From Rhodoferax koreense (GTDB lineage: Bacteria > Pseudomonadota > Gammaproteobacteria > Burkholderiales > Burkholderiaceae_C), in assembly GCF_001955695.1 (NCBI RefSeq), contig NZ_CP019236.1:4278001-4342000 (forward strand): 64,000 bases of DNA. Reading direction: 5' to 3'. Below are positions 1 through 9,761 of this stretch, one piece after another. The notes beneath the pieces were generated by a model, which saw only the letters and a program-made list of their open reading frames with translations, did not search any database and was not told the origin of the DNA. The position numbers and the translations under genes are program-made. Positions within the stretch are counted from its first letter, which is position 1. Each line of letters opens with the position of its first letter.

Positions 1-830
1 CACAGGTAGCGGCCGATGCCGGGCGCGGGTTGGTAGTCGGGCGTGAACGCAAACGGATTCGCATGGCCCCACCAGCCCGACAGCGGCTGCCAGAAACGGT
101 CGGCGTGCCGCGGGTTGACCCACACGAAGGCCGGCGCGCCGGGCCCGCCGTTGAGGTACTTGTAGCCGCAGCCGATGGAGAAGTCGGCCCGGGCGCCGTT
201 CAGGTCGACCGGCACCGCGCCCGCGCTGTGCGCCAGGTCCCAGACGGTGAGGATGCCGGCCGCGTGCGCGGCGCGCGTCACCGCGGCCATGTCGTGCATG
301 GCGCCGGTGCGGTAGTTCACGTGCGTGAGCATCAGCACCGCGACGTCGGCGGTCAGCGCCGCGGCGATGTCTTCGGGCTCCACCAGTTGCAGCGTGTAGC
401 CGCGCTCGCGGCACAGGCCTTCGGCGATGTACAGGTCGGTCGGGAAATTGCTGCGCTCGCTGACGATGCGCTTGCGCGCGGGCGCATCCTCGGCGGCGAT
501 GTTCAGCGCGGCGCTGAGCACCTTGTACAGGTTGATCGAGGTGCTGTCGGTGGCGACCACTTCGCCCGGCCGGGCGCCGATGAGCCGCGCGATCTTGTCA
601 CCCAGGCGCCGGGGTAGTTCGAACCAGCCGGCGCTGTTCCACGAGCGGATCAGACCCTGGCCCCATTCCTGGCTCACGACTTCAGCAACACGGGCGCTCG
701 CCGCAGTCGGCAACACGCCGAGGGAATTGCCATCGAGGTAGATGACGCCTTCGGGAAGGGAAAACTGCTGGCGCAGCGGGGCCAGTGTGTCGGCGGCATC
801 GAGTTCTTGGCAGGTCTGGAGCGTGTGCAT
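1..830 (-). CDS. kynU: Kynureninase (3' part cut off by window edge)
   Basis: PLP enzyme that cleaves L-kynurenine to anthranilate and L-alanine in tryptophan catabolism. The reading frame starts at the ATG at 830-828 and runs off the left edge, so about 276 residues are visible and the C-terminus is missing. Family features seen: an early segment YLDGNSLG, the motif [21 protein letters not shown] in the middle of the PLP domain, and the lysine region [18 protein letters not shown], where the lysine of GYKY is the expected Schiff-base residue. It lies 25 nt behind a GntR regulator on the same strand and is probably cotranscribed with it. No good Shine-Dalgarno is visible. Identification is confident. 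Confidence 0.93.
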   Translation of the reverse strand, partial: MHTLQTCQELDAADTLAPLRQQFSLPEGVIYLDGNSLGVLPTAASARVAEVVSQEWGQGLIRSWNSAGWFELPRRLGDKIARLIGARPGEVVATDSTSINLYKVLSAALNIAAEDAPARKRIVSERSNFPTDLYIAEGLCRERGYTLQLVEPEDIAAALTADVAVLMLTHVNYRTGAMHDMAAVTRAAHAAGILTVWDLAHSAGAVPVDLNGARADFSIGCGYKYLNGGPGAPAFVWVNPRHADRFWQPLSGWWGHANPFAFTPDYQPAPGIGRYL

Positions 831-855
831 GGTGGGGTGATGGCGAAGTGAAAAT

Positions 856-1665
856 TCAGGAAGCGACTGGTTTGGACGGCCGGCCCCGGCGGCGCGGCGG
901 CGCGGACGCTGGTTTGGAAACGGTCTCGGCCGGCTGCGAGGACGCGAACACCTGGCTTTTGTAGTTCACGTGTTCGGCCATCAGGGCGCTGGCGCGCGGC
1001 AGGTCGCGTGCGAGTGCGGCCTGCATCAGCGCCGTGTGGTGGTCGGTGGTGATGGCATCGCGCAGTGCGGCCATCGCAGGGCTGGTTTCGCCGGGAGCGC
1101 TGGCTTCTTCACGCAGCAGCGGCACGATCATCAGCACGCGGTGGTGCCGGCGTTCCTGCTCCATGGTCTGGCGGTAGAAATGCATGAGCCAGATGCTGCG
1201 GCCGCCGCCGAGCAGTGCCATATGAAACGCCTGGTGGAGGTCGAGCCATTGGTTGATCGCCTCGTCGCTCCAGCCGGTGGCCGGCAGTGTGCCGCTGTGC
1301 AGGCGGTAATGGGCCAGGATCAGGCCGTCCTCCCAGGCCTTGTCGCCATGGGTGATGGACTCGGCCAGCAGCGGCGCCTCCAGCGCGCGGCGCGCACGTG
1401 TCAGGTCCTCGAGTTCGGCGAGCGACACCGGCGCCACGGCAAAACCACGGTTGTATTCGGTGGTGACGAGCCGCTCGGCCTCGAGCCTCGACAAGGCTTC
1501 GCGCAGCGGCGTCCAGCCCATGCCGTAGGCCGCCTGCAGCGCGGCGGGGCGCAGTGCGGCCCCGGGCGGCAACTGCGCGCCGAGGATGGCCTGGCGCAGC
1601 CGCCGGTAGGCCGCTTCGGTCTTGTTGCCCTCGGATGGATCGGCGCCGATGCTCAAATTTGCCAT
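856..1665 (-). CDS. GntR family transcriptional regulator, FCD type
   Basis: 269-residue DNA-binding regulator. An N-terminal winged helix (about residues 15-85) contains [20 protein letters not shown] and [17 protein letters not shown], typical of GntR proteins. A C-terminal all-helical FCD-like ligand domain follows, and the tail is basic (RRRGRPSKP), AT-hook-like. It starts at ATG 1665. The upstream DNA (1666-1730) is strikingly AT-rich compared with its surroundings and probably holds its promoter and operator. The kynureninase gene follows on the same strand after 25 nt, so control of tryptophan/kynurenine breakdown is a reasonable guess, but no ligand can be read from the sequence. Confidence 0.88.
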   Translation of the reverse strand: MANLSIGADPSEGNKTEAAYRRLRQAILGAQLPPGAALRPAALQAAYGMGWTPLREALSRLEAERLVTTEYNRGFAVAPVSLAELEDLTRARRALEAPLLAESITHGDKAWEDGLILAHYRLHSGTLPATGWSDEAINQWLDLHQAFHMALLGGGRSIWLMHFYRQTMEQERRHHRVLMIVPLLREEASAPGETSPAMAALRDAITTDHHTALMQAALARDLPRASALMAEHVNYKSQVFASSQPAETVSKPASAPPRRRGRPSKPVAS

Positions 1666-1730
1666 GGCTAAACTATATATTAAATTTTGATTTTTGCTGA
1701 ATCATATATTTTTAGCCGGGATCAAACCAT
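1666..1730 (-). promoter_or_regulatory. AT-rich promoter/operator region of the GntR-kynU unit
   Basis: A short AT-rich stretch in otherwise GC-rich DNA, directly before the regulator start. It carries an imperfect inverted repeat, CTAAACTATATA near 1669 against TATATTTTTAG near 1705. It is a likely site of autoregulation; no exact boxes are assigned. Confidence 0.4.
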
Positions 1731-1731
1731 G

Positions 1732-1763
1732 AAAAAAGGCTGGCGAACCGAAGTTCACCAGCC
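1732..1763 (-). terminator. Rho-independent terminator of the SDR gene
   Basis: Read on the minus strand, GGCTGGTGAAC, loop TTCG, GTTCGCCAGCC, then a run of T. The stem is 11 bp with one G-T pair. It lies just past the stop of the SDR gene and separates it from the GntR promoter. Confidence 0.8.
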
Positions 1764-1798
1764 TTTGATGCAGCACCTGACGGTGCGAAAACGAGAGA

Positions 1799-2554
1799 TC
1801 AGCCGCGGCCGACAAACGGCATCTTCGTGGCCATCACGGTGTGGAACAGCACGTTGGCCTCGAGCGGCAGATTCGCCATGTACAACACCGACTGGCCGAC
1901 GATGTTCACGTCCATCAGCGGCTCGATGGCGATTTCGCCATTGGCCTGCGGCACACCTTTGGCCATGCGCATGGCCATCTCCGTCGCGGCGTTGCCGATG
2001 TCGATCTGACCCACGGCGATGTCGTACTTGCGGCCGTCGAGCGCGGCGGTCTTCGTCAGGCCCTGCACAGCGTGTTTCGTGGCCGTGTACGCGATCGAAT
2101 TGGGCCGCGGCGCATGGGCCGAGATCGAGCCGTTGTTGATGATGCGCCCACCGCGCGGGCTCTGCGCCTTCATCGTGCGGAAGGCCTGCTGGATGCAATA
2201 GAACATGCCATTGAGGTTGATGTCGACCACGTTCTTCCACTGCTCGACCGTCAGGTCTTCGAGCAGGATGCCAGGCGCGTTGACACCGGCGTTGTTGAAC
2301 AGCACGTCGACCCGGCCGAAGGCCTTGACCGCCCCTTCGAACAGCGCCTGCACCGATGCCGGATCGGCCACGTCGGTGGAAATCGCCTTGCCGCGCGCGC
2401 CAGCGCCGGACTCGGCGACGACCTGCTCGAGCGGCTCGAGCCTGCGCCCGGCCAGCACCACGCTGTAGCCGTCCTTCAGCAGGGCCAGTGCCGCCGCTCG
2501 GCCTACGCCGGAGCCCGCACCGGTGACGATCGCGACTTTGTTGCTTGAACTCAT
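1799..2554 (-). CDS. SDR family NAD(P)-dependent oxidoreductase
   Basis: 251-residue short-chain dehydrogenase/reductase of the classical type. The Rossmann motif [10 protein letters not shown] is near residues 11-20, NNAG near residue 90, the active-site serine lies in NNGSISAH, and the catalytic pair is YTATK. The frame stays open upstream, but the start chosen ([10 protein letters not shown] 2554) has a strong AGGAGA ribosome site 10 nt before it. The gene is a single transcription unit ending in a terminator just ahead of the GntR promoter. The substrate cannot be told from sequence. Confidence 0.9.
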   Translation of the reverse strand: MSSSNKVAIVTGAGSGVGRAAALALLKDGYSVVLAGRRLEPLEQVVAESGAGARGKAISTDVADPASVQALFEGAVKAFGRVDVLFNNAGVNAPGILLEDLTVEQWKNVVDINLNGMFYCIQQAFRTMKAQSPRGGRIINNGSISAHAPRPNSIAYTATKHAVQGLTKTAALDGRKYDIAVGQIDIGNAATEMAMRMAKGVPQANGEIAIEPLMDVNIVGQSVLYMANLPLEANVLFHTVMATKMPFVGRG

Positions 2555-2641
2555 TTCTTCGGTATCTCCTCTTGGGTGGACGAACGGCTGGCCGCGCACC
2601 GGTGCGCGGAACCCGCCTGCATGTTGGTAACCGCTGCCATC

Positions 2642-5074
2642 CTACCGCCGGTTGCGGCTCTTCTTCTGCGCCGTGGCTTTGCGACCAGCCGATTTGGCGG
2701 GCTGGGCCGCCGGGCTGCGCTCCTGCGCCACCACCGACGAAGAAGAGGCATTGCGCCCGCCGCCGCGCTTGCCAGCCGACTTGGAGGCGAAACCGTCGGC
2801 GTGGCCGCGCGAGGAGCCGTCGCGGCTTTCACGCCCCTCGCGCCCTTCCCGGGGCAGGCCCTTGTCCTTCATGGCCCGTGCCATCAGTTCCTCGCCTTCG
2901 CGGATGAGCCGGAAGTCGATCTTGCGGCCGTCGAGGTCGACGCGGCTGACCTGCACCTGCACGCGCGTGCCGATGGCGTAGCGGATGCCGGTGCGCTCGC
3001 CGCGCAGTTCCTGGCGCGCCTCGTCGAACTTGAAGTATTCGCCGCCGAGTTCGGTGATGTGCACCAGGCCTTCGACGTACATGGCATCGAGCGTGACGAA
3101 GATGCCGAAGCTGGTGGCCGAGGTGACCACGCCGCCGTATTCCTCGCCCAGGTGCTCGCGCATGTACTTGCACTTGAGCCAGGCCTCGACATCGCGGCTG
3201 GCCTCGTCGGCACGGCGTTCGTTGGCGCTGCAATGCAGGCCGGCGGCCTGCCAGGCCAGCGTCTCGGGGCTGAGCTTCTTGATCTTCTGGTCCGGATCGG
3301 CCACCTTGCCGTTCAGCCGCGAACTGCTGTTCTTCTGCAGTCGCTTGGCCAGCTTGGCATGCGCCTCGCCCGGGATCGGCAGCACCGGCAACTGGTACTT
3401 GCGGTGCGCCAGGATGGCCTTGATCACGCGGTGCACCAGCAGGTCGGGATAACGCCGGATCGGGCTGGTGAAGTGCGTGTAGGCCTCGAACGCCAGGCCG
3501 AAATGGCCGCTGTTGCTCGGCGTGTAGATCGCCTGCTGCATGGAACGCAACAGCATCGAGTGGATCTGCTGGGCGTCGGGCCGATCCTTGGTGGCGTTGG
3601 CGATGGCCTGGAACTCGCCGGGCTTGGGATCGTCGCTGATCGTCATGCCCACACCGGTGGCCTTCAGGTAGTTGCGCAGCACCTCGATCTTCTCGGGCGT
3701 GGGGCCTTCGTGCACACGGAACAGGCCGGGTTGCTTGCTCTGGGCGATGTAGTCGGCGCTGCACACGTTGGCGGCCAGCATGGCCTCCTCGATGAGCTTG
3801 TGCGCCTCGTTGCGCGTGCGCGGGATGATCTTCTCGATGCGGCCCGACTCGTCGCAGACGATCTGCGTCTCGGTGGTCTCGAAATCCACCGCGCCGCGAG
3901 CCTGGCGGGACAGCAGCAGCGCGCGGTACACGTCGGAGAGGTTCAGCAGATCCTGTACCCGCTCCTTGCGGCGCACGGCTTCGGGGCCACGTGTGTTGCC
4001 GAGGATGGCCGCCACTTCGTTGTAGGTGAAGCGTGCGTGGCTGAACATCACCGCCGGATAGAACTGGTAGGCATGCACCTCGCCCTTGGCATTGACCAGC
4101 ATGTCGCAGACCATGCACAGGCGCTCCACGTCGGGGTTCAGCGAACACAGGCCATTGGAGAGCTTCTCCGGCAGCATCGGGATCACGCGGCGCGGGAAGT
4201 ACACGCTGGTGGCGCGGTCGTAGGCGTCGATGTCGATGGCCGAACCGTTCTCCACGTAGTGGCTCACGTCGGCGATGGCCACCAGCAGGCGCCAGCCCTT
4301 GCCGCGGCCGACCTTGGCCGGCTCGCAGTACACGGCATCGTCGAAGTCGCGCGCGTCTTCGCCGTCGATGGTGACCAGCGGCACGTCGGTGAGGTCGACA
4401 CGGTTCTTCTTGTCCTGCGGCCGCACCTTGTCGGGCAGCGTGCGCGAGAGCGCGATGCAGGCGTCGGAGAAGATGTGCGGCACGTCGTATTTGCGCACCG
4501 CGATCTCGATTTCCATGCCGGGGTCGTCGACCTCGCCGAGCACCTCCTTGACGCGACCCACGGGCTGGCCGAACAACGCCGGCGGCTCGGTGAGCTCGAC
4601 CACGACCACCTGGCCGGGCTTGGCCGTGCCGGTCGCGCCCTTGGGGATCAACACGTCCTGGCCGTAGCGCTTGTCCTCGGGGGCGACGAGCCATATCCCG
4701 CTTTCCTGCAGCAGGCGGCCGATGATGGGCTGGGGCGGTCGCTCGACGATCTCGACGACGCGGCCTTCGGGCCGGCCCTTGCGGTCGCTGCGCACGATGC
4801 GGACCTTGACGCGGTCCTTGTGCAGCACCGCACGCATTTCGTTCGAGGGGAGATAGATGTCGGATTCGCCGTCGTCGCGGAGTACGAATCCGTGCCCGTC
4901 ACGGTGACCCTGGATGGTTCCTTCGATTTCGTCCAGCAGACCACTGGTTTGGCTGATCGTTTTGATAGATGTTCTTTCTTCTGCGTGCGCCCCTCCGGGC
5001 CACGGGGTTGGATGAAATGGGTGGGATGAAACGAAAACGCGATTGGACCACCAACTTTTTGCTGCCGAGTCCAA
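2642..5074 (-). CDS. rnr: Ribonuclease R
   Basis: Processive 3'-5' exoribonuclease of the RNase II/R family, acting on structured RNA, tRNA and rRNA quality control. The order is N-terminal OB/cold-shock segment (IQGHRDGHGFVLRDDGESDI), central RNB domain with the acidic active-site segment TIDGEDARDFDDAVY, then an S1 domain near the end and a Lys/Arg-rich tail (KKSRNRR). The start is odd: no ATG or GTG lies between the upstream stop and the conserved N-terminus. The 5' limit given is a TTG at 5074, which would add about 45 poorly conserved residues and sits next to the tRNA-Leu promoter. A rare initiation codon closer to SGLLDEIEGTIQGH (near 4945-4985) is possible. Function is certain; the start is not. 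Confidence 0.93.
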   Translation of the reverse strand: MDSAAKSWWSNRVFVSSHPFHPTPWPGGAHAEERTSIKTISQTSGLLDEIEGTIQGHRDGHGFVLRDDGESDIYLPSNEMRAVLHKDRVKVRIVRSDRKGRPEGRVVEIVERPPQPIIGRLLQESGIWLVAPEDKRYGQDVLIPKGATGTAKPGQVVVVELTEPPALFGQPVGRVKEVLGEVDDPGMEIEIAVRKYDVPHIFSDACIALSRTLPDKVRPQDKKNRVDLTDVPLVTIDGEDARDFDDAVYCEPAKVGRGKGWRLLVAIADVSHYVENGSAIDIDAYDRATSVYFPRRVIPMLPEKLSNGLCSLNPDVERLCMVCDMLVNAKGEVHAYQFYPAVMFSHARFTYNEVAAILGNTRGPEAVRRKERVQDLLNLSDVYRALLLSRQARGAVDFETTETQIVCDESGRIEKIIPRTRNEAHKLIEEAMLAANVCSADYIAQSKQPGLFRVHEGPTPEKIEVLRNYLKATGVGMTISDDPKPGEFQAIANATKDRPDAQQIHSMLLRSMQQAIYTPSNSGHFGLAFEAYTHFTSPIRRYPDLLVHRVIKAILAHRKYQLPVLPIPGEAHAKLAKRLQKNSSSRLNGKVADPDQKIKKLSPETLAWQAAGLHCSANERRADEASRDVEAWLKCKYMREHLGEEYGGVVTSATSFGIFVTLDAMYVEGLVHITELGGEYFKFDEARQELRGERTGIRYAIGTRVQVQVSRVDLDGRKIDFRLIREGEELMARAMKDKGLPREGREGRESRDGSSRGHADGFASKSAGKRGGGRNASSSSVVAQERSPAAQPAKSAGRKATAQKKSRNRR

Positions 5075-5090
5075 GAGGCCGGTTTTGATA

Positions 5091-5099
5091 TGTTATACT
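5091..5099 (+). promoter_or_regulatory. Extended -10 promoter of tRNA-Leu
   Basis: TGTTATACT: an extended -10 (TGn plus TATACT) 12 nt before the mature tRNA 5' end. No clear -35 is seen, which fits an extended -10 promoter. Confidence 0.6.
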
Positions 5100-5110
5100 C
5101 TAACTCGTGG

Positions 5111-5195
5111 GCCCAGATGGCGAAATTGGTAGACGCACTGTGTTCAGGTCGCAGCGCCGCAAGGCGTGCTGGTTCGAGTCCAGTTCTGGGCACCA
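5111..5195 (+). tRNA. tRNA-Leu (anticodon CAG)
   Basis: Type II tRNA of 85 nt including an encoded CCA end. The acceptor stem GCCCAGA pairs fully with TCTGGGC (5185-5191). The anticodon stem is CTGTG/CGCAG around loop TTCAGGT, giving CAG. A long variable arm is present (CGCC GCAA GGCG), and the T arm is CTGG-TTCGAGT-CCAG. It faces away from the RNase R gene. Confidence 0.97.
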
Positions 5196-5213
5196 CACCT
5201 TATCTCGAAAAGA

Positions 5214-5246
5214 AAAAGCCGCTGATGATTCAGCGGCTTTTTTTTG
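5214..5246 (+). terminator. Rho-independent terminator after tRNA-Leu
   Basis: AAGCCGCTGA, short loop, TCAGCGGCTT followed by a run of T, directly downstream of the tRNA. Confidence 0.9.
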
Positions 5247-5278
5247 CCCGTTTTCAGGGACAGACAAAATCCAGCGTT

Positions 5279-5312
5279 GCCGTGGGCGCGAAGAAAACTT
5301 CATGCCCACGGT
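5279..5312 (-). terminator. Hairpin just past rimO, possible weak terminator
   Basis: An 8-bp stem CCGTGGGC/GCCCACGG with a 16-nt loop lies 6 nt past the rimO stop. No U-tract follows, so termination is uncertain. Confidence 0.35.
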
Positions 5313-5317
5313 CTTGG

Positions 5318-6730
5318 TCAGATCGGCAGCGCCACCAGATCATGCCCCTGCGTGCCGACGATGCGTGCCTTCGTGAATTCCCCCGCCTTCATCGTCTTGC
5401 TGATCTTCTCCGGCGGCAACAGCTTGACTACGCCGTCGATCTCGGGCGCATCCGCGTAACTGCGCCCCACCCCACCCTTGCGGCCCAGGCCCGGTGCCGA
5501 ATCCACCAGCACCTGCATGGTGGCGCCCACGCGCCTTTGCAGCTTGGCGGCCGAGACTTCCTCGGCCACGGCCATGAAACGCGCGCGGCGTTCTTCGCGC
5601 AGTTCGAATGGCAGCATGCCGGGAATCTCGTTGGCCGCGGCGCCCGCCACCGGGCTGTAGGCGAAGCAGCCGGCACGGTCGATCTGCGCCTCGCGCATGA
5701 AGTCGAGCAGGTGGGTGAATTCGTCCTCCGTCTCGCCGGGGAAACCGGCGATGAAGGTGCTGCGGATCACCAGTTCGGGGCAGGCCTCGCGCCAGCGCTG
5801 GATGCGCTCAAGGTTCTTCTCGCCGCTGGCCGGGCGCTTCATGCGCCGGAGCACGTCCGGGTGGCTGTGCTGCAGCGGCACGTCCAGGTAAGGCAACACG
5901 CTGCCGGTAGCCATCAGCGGGATGATCTCGTCCACGCTCGGATACGGATAGACGTAGTGCAGCCGCACCCAGGCGCCGTACGGCCTGGCGATTTCGCCGA
6001 GCGTCTGCACCAGCTCGAGCATGCGGGTCTTCACCGGCTTGCCGTCCCAGAAACCGGTGCGGTACTTGACGTCGACACCGTAGGCCGAGGTGTCCTGGCT
6101 GATCACCAGCAACTCCTTCACGCCGCCTTCGAACAGCGCGCGCGCGTCGTTCAGCACGTCGCCGATCGGCCGCGACACCAGGTCGCCACGCATCGACGGG
6201 ATGATGCAGAACGTGCAGCGGTGGTTGCAGCCTTCGCTGATCTTCAGGTAGGCATAGTGCTTCGGCGTGAGCTTGACGCCGGCGCTGCCGAAGGCGTTGG
6301 GCACCAGGTCGAGGAACGGATCGTGCGGCTTGGGCAGGTTCTGATGCACCGCGTCCATGACTTCCTGCGTGGCATGCGGGCCGGTGACGGCCAGCACGCT
6401 CGGATGCATCTCGCGCACCAGGTTGCCACCGCCGCCGCCGGACTTGGCGCCGAGACAGCCGGTGACGATGACCCGGCCGTTGGCGGCCAGCGCTTCACCA
6501 ATGGTGTCCAGGCTCTCCTTGACCGCATCGTCGATGAAGCCGCAGGTGTTGACGATCACCAGATCGGCGCCTTCGAAGGTCTTCGACGTCTGGTAGCCTT
6601 CGGCGCTGAGTTGCGTGAGGATCAGTTCGGAATCCGTCAAGGCCTTGGGACAACCGAGGCTGACGAAGCCGACTTTGGGGATTTTGGCGGGTTCCGGAGT
6701 CGCGACTGCGCCGTAAGTATCTGATTTCAT
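5318..6730 (-). CDS. rimO: Ribosomal protein S12 methylthiotransferase RimO
   Basis: 470-residue radical-SAM enzyme that methylthiolates the conserved aspartate of ribosomal protein S12 using two iron-sulfur clusters. The N-terminal MTTase domain begins [17 protein letters not shown] with its cluster cysteines (also NTCGF and TGCLG). The radical-SAM motif CNHRCTFC is in the middle, followed by [15 protein letters not shown]-type RNA-binding domain forms the C-terminus ([14 protein letters not shown]). The frame is open upstream, but ATG 6730 gives the usual family length. It is divergent from a LysR gene across 144 nt. Confidence 0.96.
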   Translation of the reverse strand: MKSDTYGAVATPEPAKIPKVGFVSLGCPKALTDSELILTQLSAEGYQTSKTFEGADLVIVNTCGFIDDAVKESLDTIGEALAANGRVIVTGCLGAKSGGGGGNLVREMHPSVLAVTGPHATQEVMDAVHQNLPKPHDPFLDLVPNAFGSAGVKLTPKHYAYLKISEGCNHRCTFCIIPSMRGDLVSRPIGDVLNDARALFEGGVKELLVISQDTSAYGVDVKYRTGFWDGKPVKTRMLELVQTLGEIARPYGAWVRLHYVYPYPSVDEIIPLMATGSVLPYLDVPLQHSHPDVLRRMKRPASGEKNLERIQRWREACPELVIRSTFIAGFPGETEDEFTHLLDFMREAQIDRAGCFAYSPVAGAAANEIPGMLPFELREERRARFMAVAEEVSAAKLQRRVGATMQVLVDSAPGLGRKGGVGRSYADAPEIDGVVKLLPPEKISKTMKAGEFTKARIVGTQGHDLVALPI

Positions 6731-6874
6731 TTGGGTTTCGCAGGGCGACCTGGCGGATGGGCTGGGGCCGGTATTGTAGGCGAGGCGGAAAATCCAGCGC
6801 TGGTGCAGCGCAACGAGACCCTCGCGTCCGATGGAATACGAACCACCCCGCCGGGGATCAACGGGAGAAATGGC

Positions 6875-7774
6875 ATGGACCGGCTGCAGGCGATGAACGC
6901 TTTCGTGACCGTGGTGGATTGCGGCGGGTTCGCCAGCGCCGCACGCAGACTCGGGATGTCGCCCCCGGTGGTCACCCGCGCCGTCGCCGAACTGGAAGAG
7001 CGCCTGGGGTTGCGACTGCTCACGCGCACCACCCGCTTCGTGCGGGTGACCGAGGCGGGGGCCCGCTTTGCCGAGGATTGCCGGCGCATCCTGGGCGAGA
7101 TCGACGAAGCCGAGGTGGCCGCCAGCGGCACCCATGCGGCCGCGCGCGGTACCCTGGTGTTGACGGCGCCGGTGTTGTTCGGCCAGCTGTATGTGATGCC
7201 GTTGCTGGTCGACTACCTCCAGCGCTGCCCGGAGGTGGACGCCCAGTGCCTGTTCGTCGACCGCATCGTCAATCTCGACGAAGAGGGTGTGGACGTGGCC
7301 ATCCGCATCGCCGAACTACCGAACTCTTCGATGCAGGCGACCAGGGTCGGGCGCGTGCGCGGGGTGCTCGTGGCCTCCCCTGCTTATCTGCGCACCCGCG
7401 GCACGCCCGCGCATCCCAGGGATTTGGAGCAGCACACCCTGGTCGCCCGGGGCGGCAACTCGCCGACGATCGACTGGCAGTTCGTCGAGGACGGCAAGAT
7501 CACCACTCGGCACCTCCGGGCACGCATGCGCACGAACAGCAACGATTCGGCGATCGCCGCAGCCGTGGCCGGTTTCGGCATCGCGCAGCTGCTCAGCTAC
7601 CAGGTGGACGAACACCTGCGCCAGGGCCGCCTTCAGGCCGTGTTGGCGCCCTTCGAGATGGCCGCCTTGCCCATCCACGTGGTGCACCGCGAGGGGCGGC
7701 GCGCGACGCAGAAGGTGCGCGGCTTCATCGACCTGGCCGTGGAGACCTTGCGCGCCCATCCGGCGCTGCGCTGA
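6875..7774 (+). CDS. LysR family transcriptional regulator
   Basis: 299 residues. The N-terminal winged helix-turn-helix ([30 protein letters not shown] is its first 30 positions) is followed by a linker helix and a type-2 periplasmic-binding effector domain. ATG 6875 was chosen because GGGAG lies 8 nt upstream and the LysR HTH begins right there. It is divergent from rimO and convergent with the following gene. LysR proteins that start this way usually regulate a neighbouring oxidoreductase or efflux gene, but no obvious target lies next to it. Confidence 0.92.
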   Translation: MDRLQAMNAFVTVVDCGGFASAARRLGMSPPVVTRAVAELEERLGLRLLTRTTRFVRVTEAGARFAEDCRRILGEIDEAEVAASGTHAAARGTLVLTAPVLFGQLYVMPLLVDYLQRCPEVDAQCLFVDRIVNLDEEGVDVAIRIAELPNSSMQATRVGRVRGVLVASPAYLRTRGTPAHPRDLEQHTLVARGGNSPTIDWQFVEDGKITTRHLRARMRTNSNDSAIAAAVAGFGIAQLLSYQVDEHLRQGRLQAVLAPFEMAALPIHVVHREGRRATQKVRGFIDLAVETLRAHPALR

Positions 7775-7778
7775 GCCA

Positions 7779-8396
7779 TCAGCCGGCGCGCGCCGATTGC
7801 AATTGCGCTTCCAGCTCGGCGATGCGGGCATCGCGTTCGGCCAGCGCCTGCTGCACGGCCTCGGCCTCGAAGCGCTGCGGGATGTGCTGCGGGCAGTTCC
7901 AGTCGAAGGCTTCGACCGTGATCACGAAGGCGCGCTGTGCACGGGCGCGGTAGCCGGGTGTCAGCAGCCTTTCGGACAGCGGGTCTTCCGGGCTCAACGC
8001 GTGTTGCCTCAGCCGACCCAGCAGCTTCAGCCGCGTGCGCTGGGTGTAGTCGACCAGGATGAGCGCGACACGGTCGTTGACGGCCAGGTTCCCGACGCTG
8101 ATCATCTGCCGATTGCCTGCATAGTCGGCGAACGCCAGGGTTTTCGGGTCCAGCACCTTCAGGAAACCGACCGGGCCGCCACGATGCTGCACATAGGGCC
8201 AGCCGGTTTCGGACACGCTTGCGATATAGAAGCTGCGTTGCGCCTCGATGAAGTCCGCCTCGTCCTCGCCGAGCCGGTCATTGGAGACCTCTGCGCTTCC
8301 CTCGAAGTTGCGCGCATAACCCGCACGGCTGCCGTCCCGCTGTTGTGCGGCCTTGACGGATGGGGTGAAGGCGATATCGGCGAAAGCGTGTGACAT
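7779..8396 (-). CDS. Pyridoxamine 5'-phosphate oxidase-like flavin-binding protein
   Basis: 205 residues with a split-barrel FMN-binding fold. Recognisable segments are FYIASVSETGWPYVQHRGGPVGFLK, described here by position near residues 55-80, FADYAGNRQMISVGNL, and a polar C-terminal coiled helix (ERDARIAELEAQLQSA). ATG 8396 is preceded by AAGGAG. Proteins of this type are often annotated as PNPOx-family and are not the PdxH enzyme of B6 synthesis; the substrate is unknown. It is convergent with the LysR gene, with a 4-nt gap. Confidence 0.82.
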   Translation of the reverse strand: MSHAFADIAFTPSVKAAQQRDGSRAGYARNFEGSAEVSNDRLGEDEADFIEAQRSFYIASVSETGWPYVQHRGGPVGFLKVLDPKTLAFADYAGNRQMISVGNLAVNDRVALILVDYTQRTRLKLLGRLRQHALSPEDPLSERLLTPGYRARAQRAFVITVEAFDWNCPQHIPQRFEAEAVQQALAERDARIAELEAQLQSARAG

Positions 8397-8555
8397 GAAG
8401 GCTCCTTCGTGGCTCAACCCGGTGTGGGCTGCGGAGAAGCAACTGTGGCACGGCGGGCTCGGCAAGAGAATCCTCACGGCGGCGAAGTCACCGTTTCACA
8501 TTCGGAAACACCCGCCTGGCGGAGGCGGCTGAGGCGTGCCCGGCGCCCCGCGAGC

Positions 8556-9092
8556 CTAAGGTTTCAGGCCGAACGTGCCGAGCATCTGCTCGGTCTGCTT
8601 CTGCATCTGTTCCTGCATCTGCACGAAGATGTTCTTCGATTGCTCGACATAGCTGCCCATCATGCCCTGCATCACCGGCGACTGTAGCTTGAGCAAGTTG
8701 GCCCAGGCTTCGGGAGACAGGCCCTTGGCCTGCTCACCCATCTTGCTTTGCAGGTCCATGAAGGTCTGCACGTTCTTCTCGAGATAGGGCCCGAGGAAAC
8801 TCTGCATGGTATTGCCGTAGAAGCGGATGATGTTGGCCAGCGCCTGCTCGGTGAACATCGGCGCGCCGCCGGCCTCTTCTTCCAGGATGATCTGCAGCAG
8901 GATCGCGCGCGTCAGGTCCTCGCCCGTCTTGGCGTCGCGCACCTGCACGGGCGCGCGCTCCATCACCAACTTCTTGACCTCGGCCAGGGTGATGTAGGTG
9001 GAGGTATCGGTGTCGTAGAGGCGCCGGTTGGGGTACTTCTTGATGACACGGTGCGCCGGCTTCTTTTCGCTGGCGGGGGCTTGACTTGGCAC
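8556..9092 (-). CDS. phaR: Polyhydroxyalkanoate synthesis repressor PhaR
   Basis: 178-residue cytoplasmic regulator that binds both DNA and PHA granules and represses phasin and PHA genes. The N-terminal PHB/PHA accumulation domain shows VIKKYPNRRLYDTDTSTYIT (about residues 16-35). Two PHB-binding repeats follow, and the tail is Gln/Met-rich. Translation starts at a GTG (9092) with AAGGA five bases upstream. Its presence implies PHA storage in the host. No phasin or PHA synthase gene lies in the window. Confidence 0.94.
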   Translation of the reverse strand: MPSQAPASEKKPAHRVIKKYPNRRLYDTDTSTYITLAEVKKLVMERAPVQVRDAKTGEDLTRAILLQIILEEEAGGAPMFTEQALANIIRFYGNTMQSFLGPYLEKNVQTFMDLQSKMGEQAKGLSPEAWANLLKLQSPVMQGMMGSYVEQSKNIFVQMQEQMQKQTEQMLGTFGLKP

Positions 9093-9208
9093 TGCGTTCC
9101 TTCTGGATGGTGTGTCAGCACTTTACTGCACTGCAGCATTCTAGAAAAACCCCGGCCAAGGCGCGTAGAGAAATACCCTGGAGATGAGATGGCAGTCGGC
9201 TGTGCGGC

Positions 9209-9541
9209 TCAGGACGGCACGTCGTTGCGCGACGGCACGGCAAGCCCTCGACCGTACCGCTCGACCCAACGCTGGGCATTGGCCTGCGTATCCCTGTCGA
9301 AGCCTGCATGGCCCGCGAGCCAGGACGCATCGCCCAGGTGCGCCAGAGCCTGCCAGAGATCGGCGGCCAGCGCACCCGCCGGCGCCGGCAGGCGCTGGAA
9401 AACACCGAGCGCCGCCAGATGCGCCAATACTTCGTGCAGCGTCGCCTCGGGCACCGCCTGCGGCCCCATGACCTTCACGGTCTTGGTGGAAGCAGGCACG
9501 AGTTTTTCGACGGCTTTGCCATTCTGGAAATGCAGCGGCAT
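9209..9541 (-). CDS. Conserved-looking small hypothetical protein
   Basis: 110 residues, soluble, no signal or membrane segment, mostly alpha-helical in character (ATLHEVLAHLAALGVF, ADLWQALAHLGDASWLAGH). ATG 9541 has a clear GGAGG site seven bases upstream, which supports it over the overlapping alternative frames. It sits between tRNA-Val and phaR on the same strand. No family is recognised. Confidence 0.6.
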   Translation of the reverse strand: MPLHFQNGKAVEKLVPASTKTVKVMGPQAVPEATLHEVLAHLAALGVFQRLPAPAGALAADLWQALAHLGDASWLAGHAGFDRDTQANAQRWVERYGRGLAVPSRNDVPS

Positions 9542-9552
9542 GGAACCTCCAC

Positions 9553-9590
9553 AAAGAAAAAGCCCCTTTCCATGACAGAAAGGGGCTTTG
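9553..9590 (-). terminator. Terminator after tRNA-Val
   Basis: AAAGCCCCTTTC, short loop, GAAAGGGGCTTT and a T-rich tail on the minus strand. The stem is near perfect and would also work on the plus strand. Confidence 0.88.
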
Positions 9591-9605
9591 TTCAGTTCGA
9601 CAATT

Positions 9606-9681
9606 TGGTAGGCGCGGAGGAGATCGAATCCCCGACCCTCTCCACGTCAAAGAGATGCTCTACCACTGAGCTACGCGCCTA
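9606..9681 (-). tRNA. tRNA-Val (anticodon GAC)
   Basis: 76 nt with encoded CCA. The acceptor stem TAGGCGC/GCGCCTA is fully paired, the D arm reads GCTC-AGTGGTA-GAGC, the anticodon stem is TCTCT/AGAGG-like around TTGACGT, giving GAC, and the T arm is GGGGA-TTCGATC-CCCTC-like. Confidence 0.95.
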
Positions 9682-9761
9682 AAGAAGAGTTGCCTGGGTA
9701 GGCAACTGATCAGCCTCGAATTCTAGCAGAGTTTTTTCGCTTCTCGAAGGATTGTGAATTT

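Noticed and set aside
2576..5029. An 817-codon open frame antisense to RNase R
   Set aside because: High-GC codon use leaves long open frames opposite real genes; it has no recognised domains and the minus-strand RNase R is certain.
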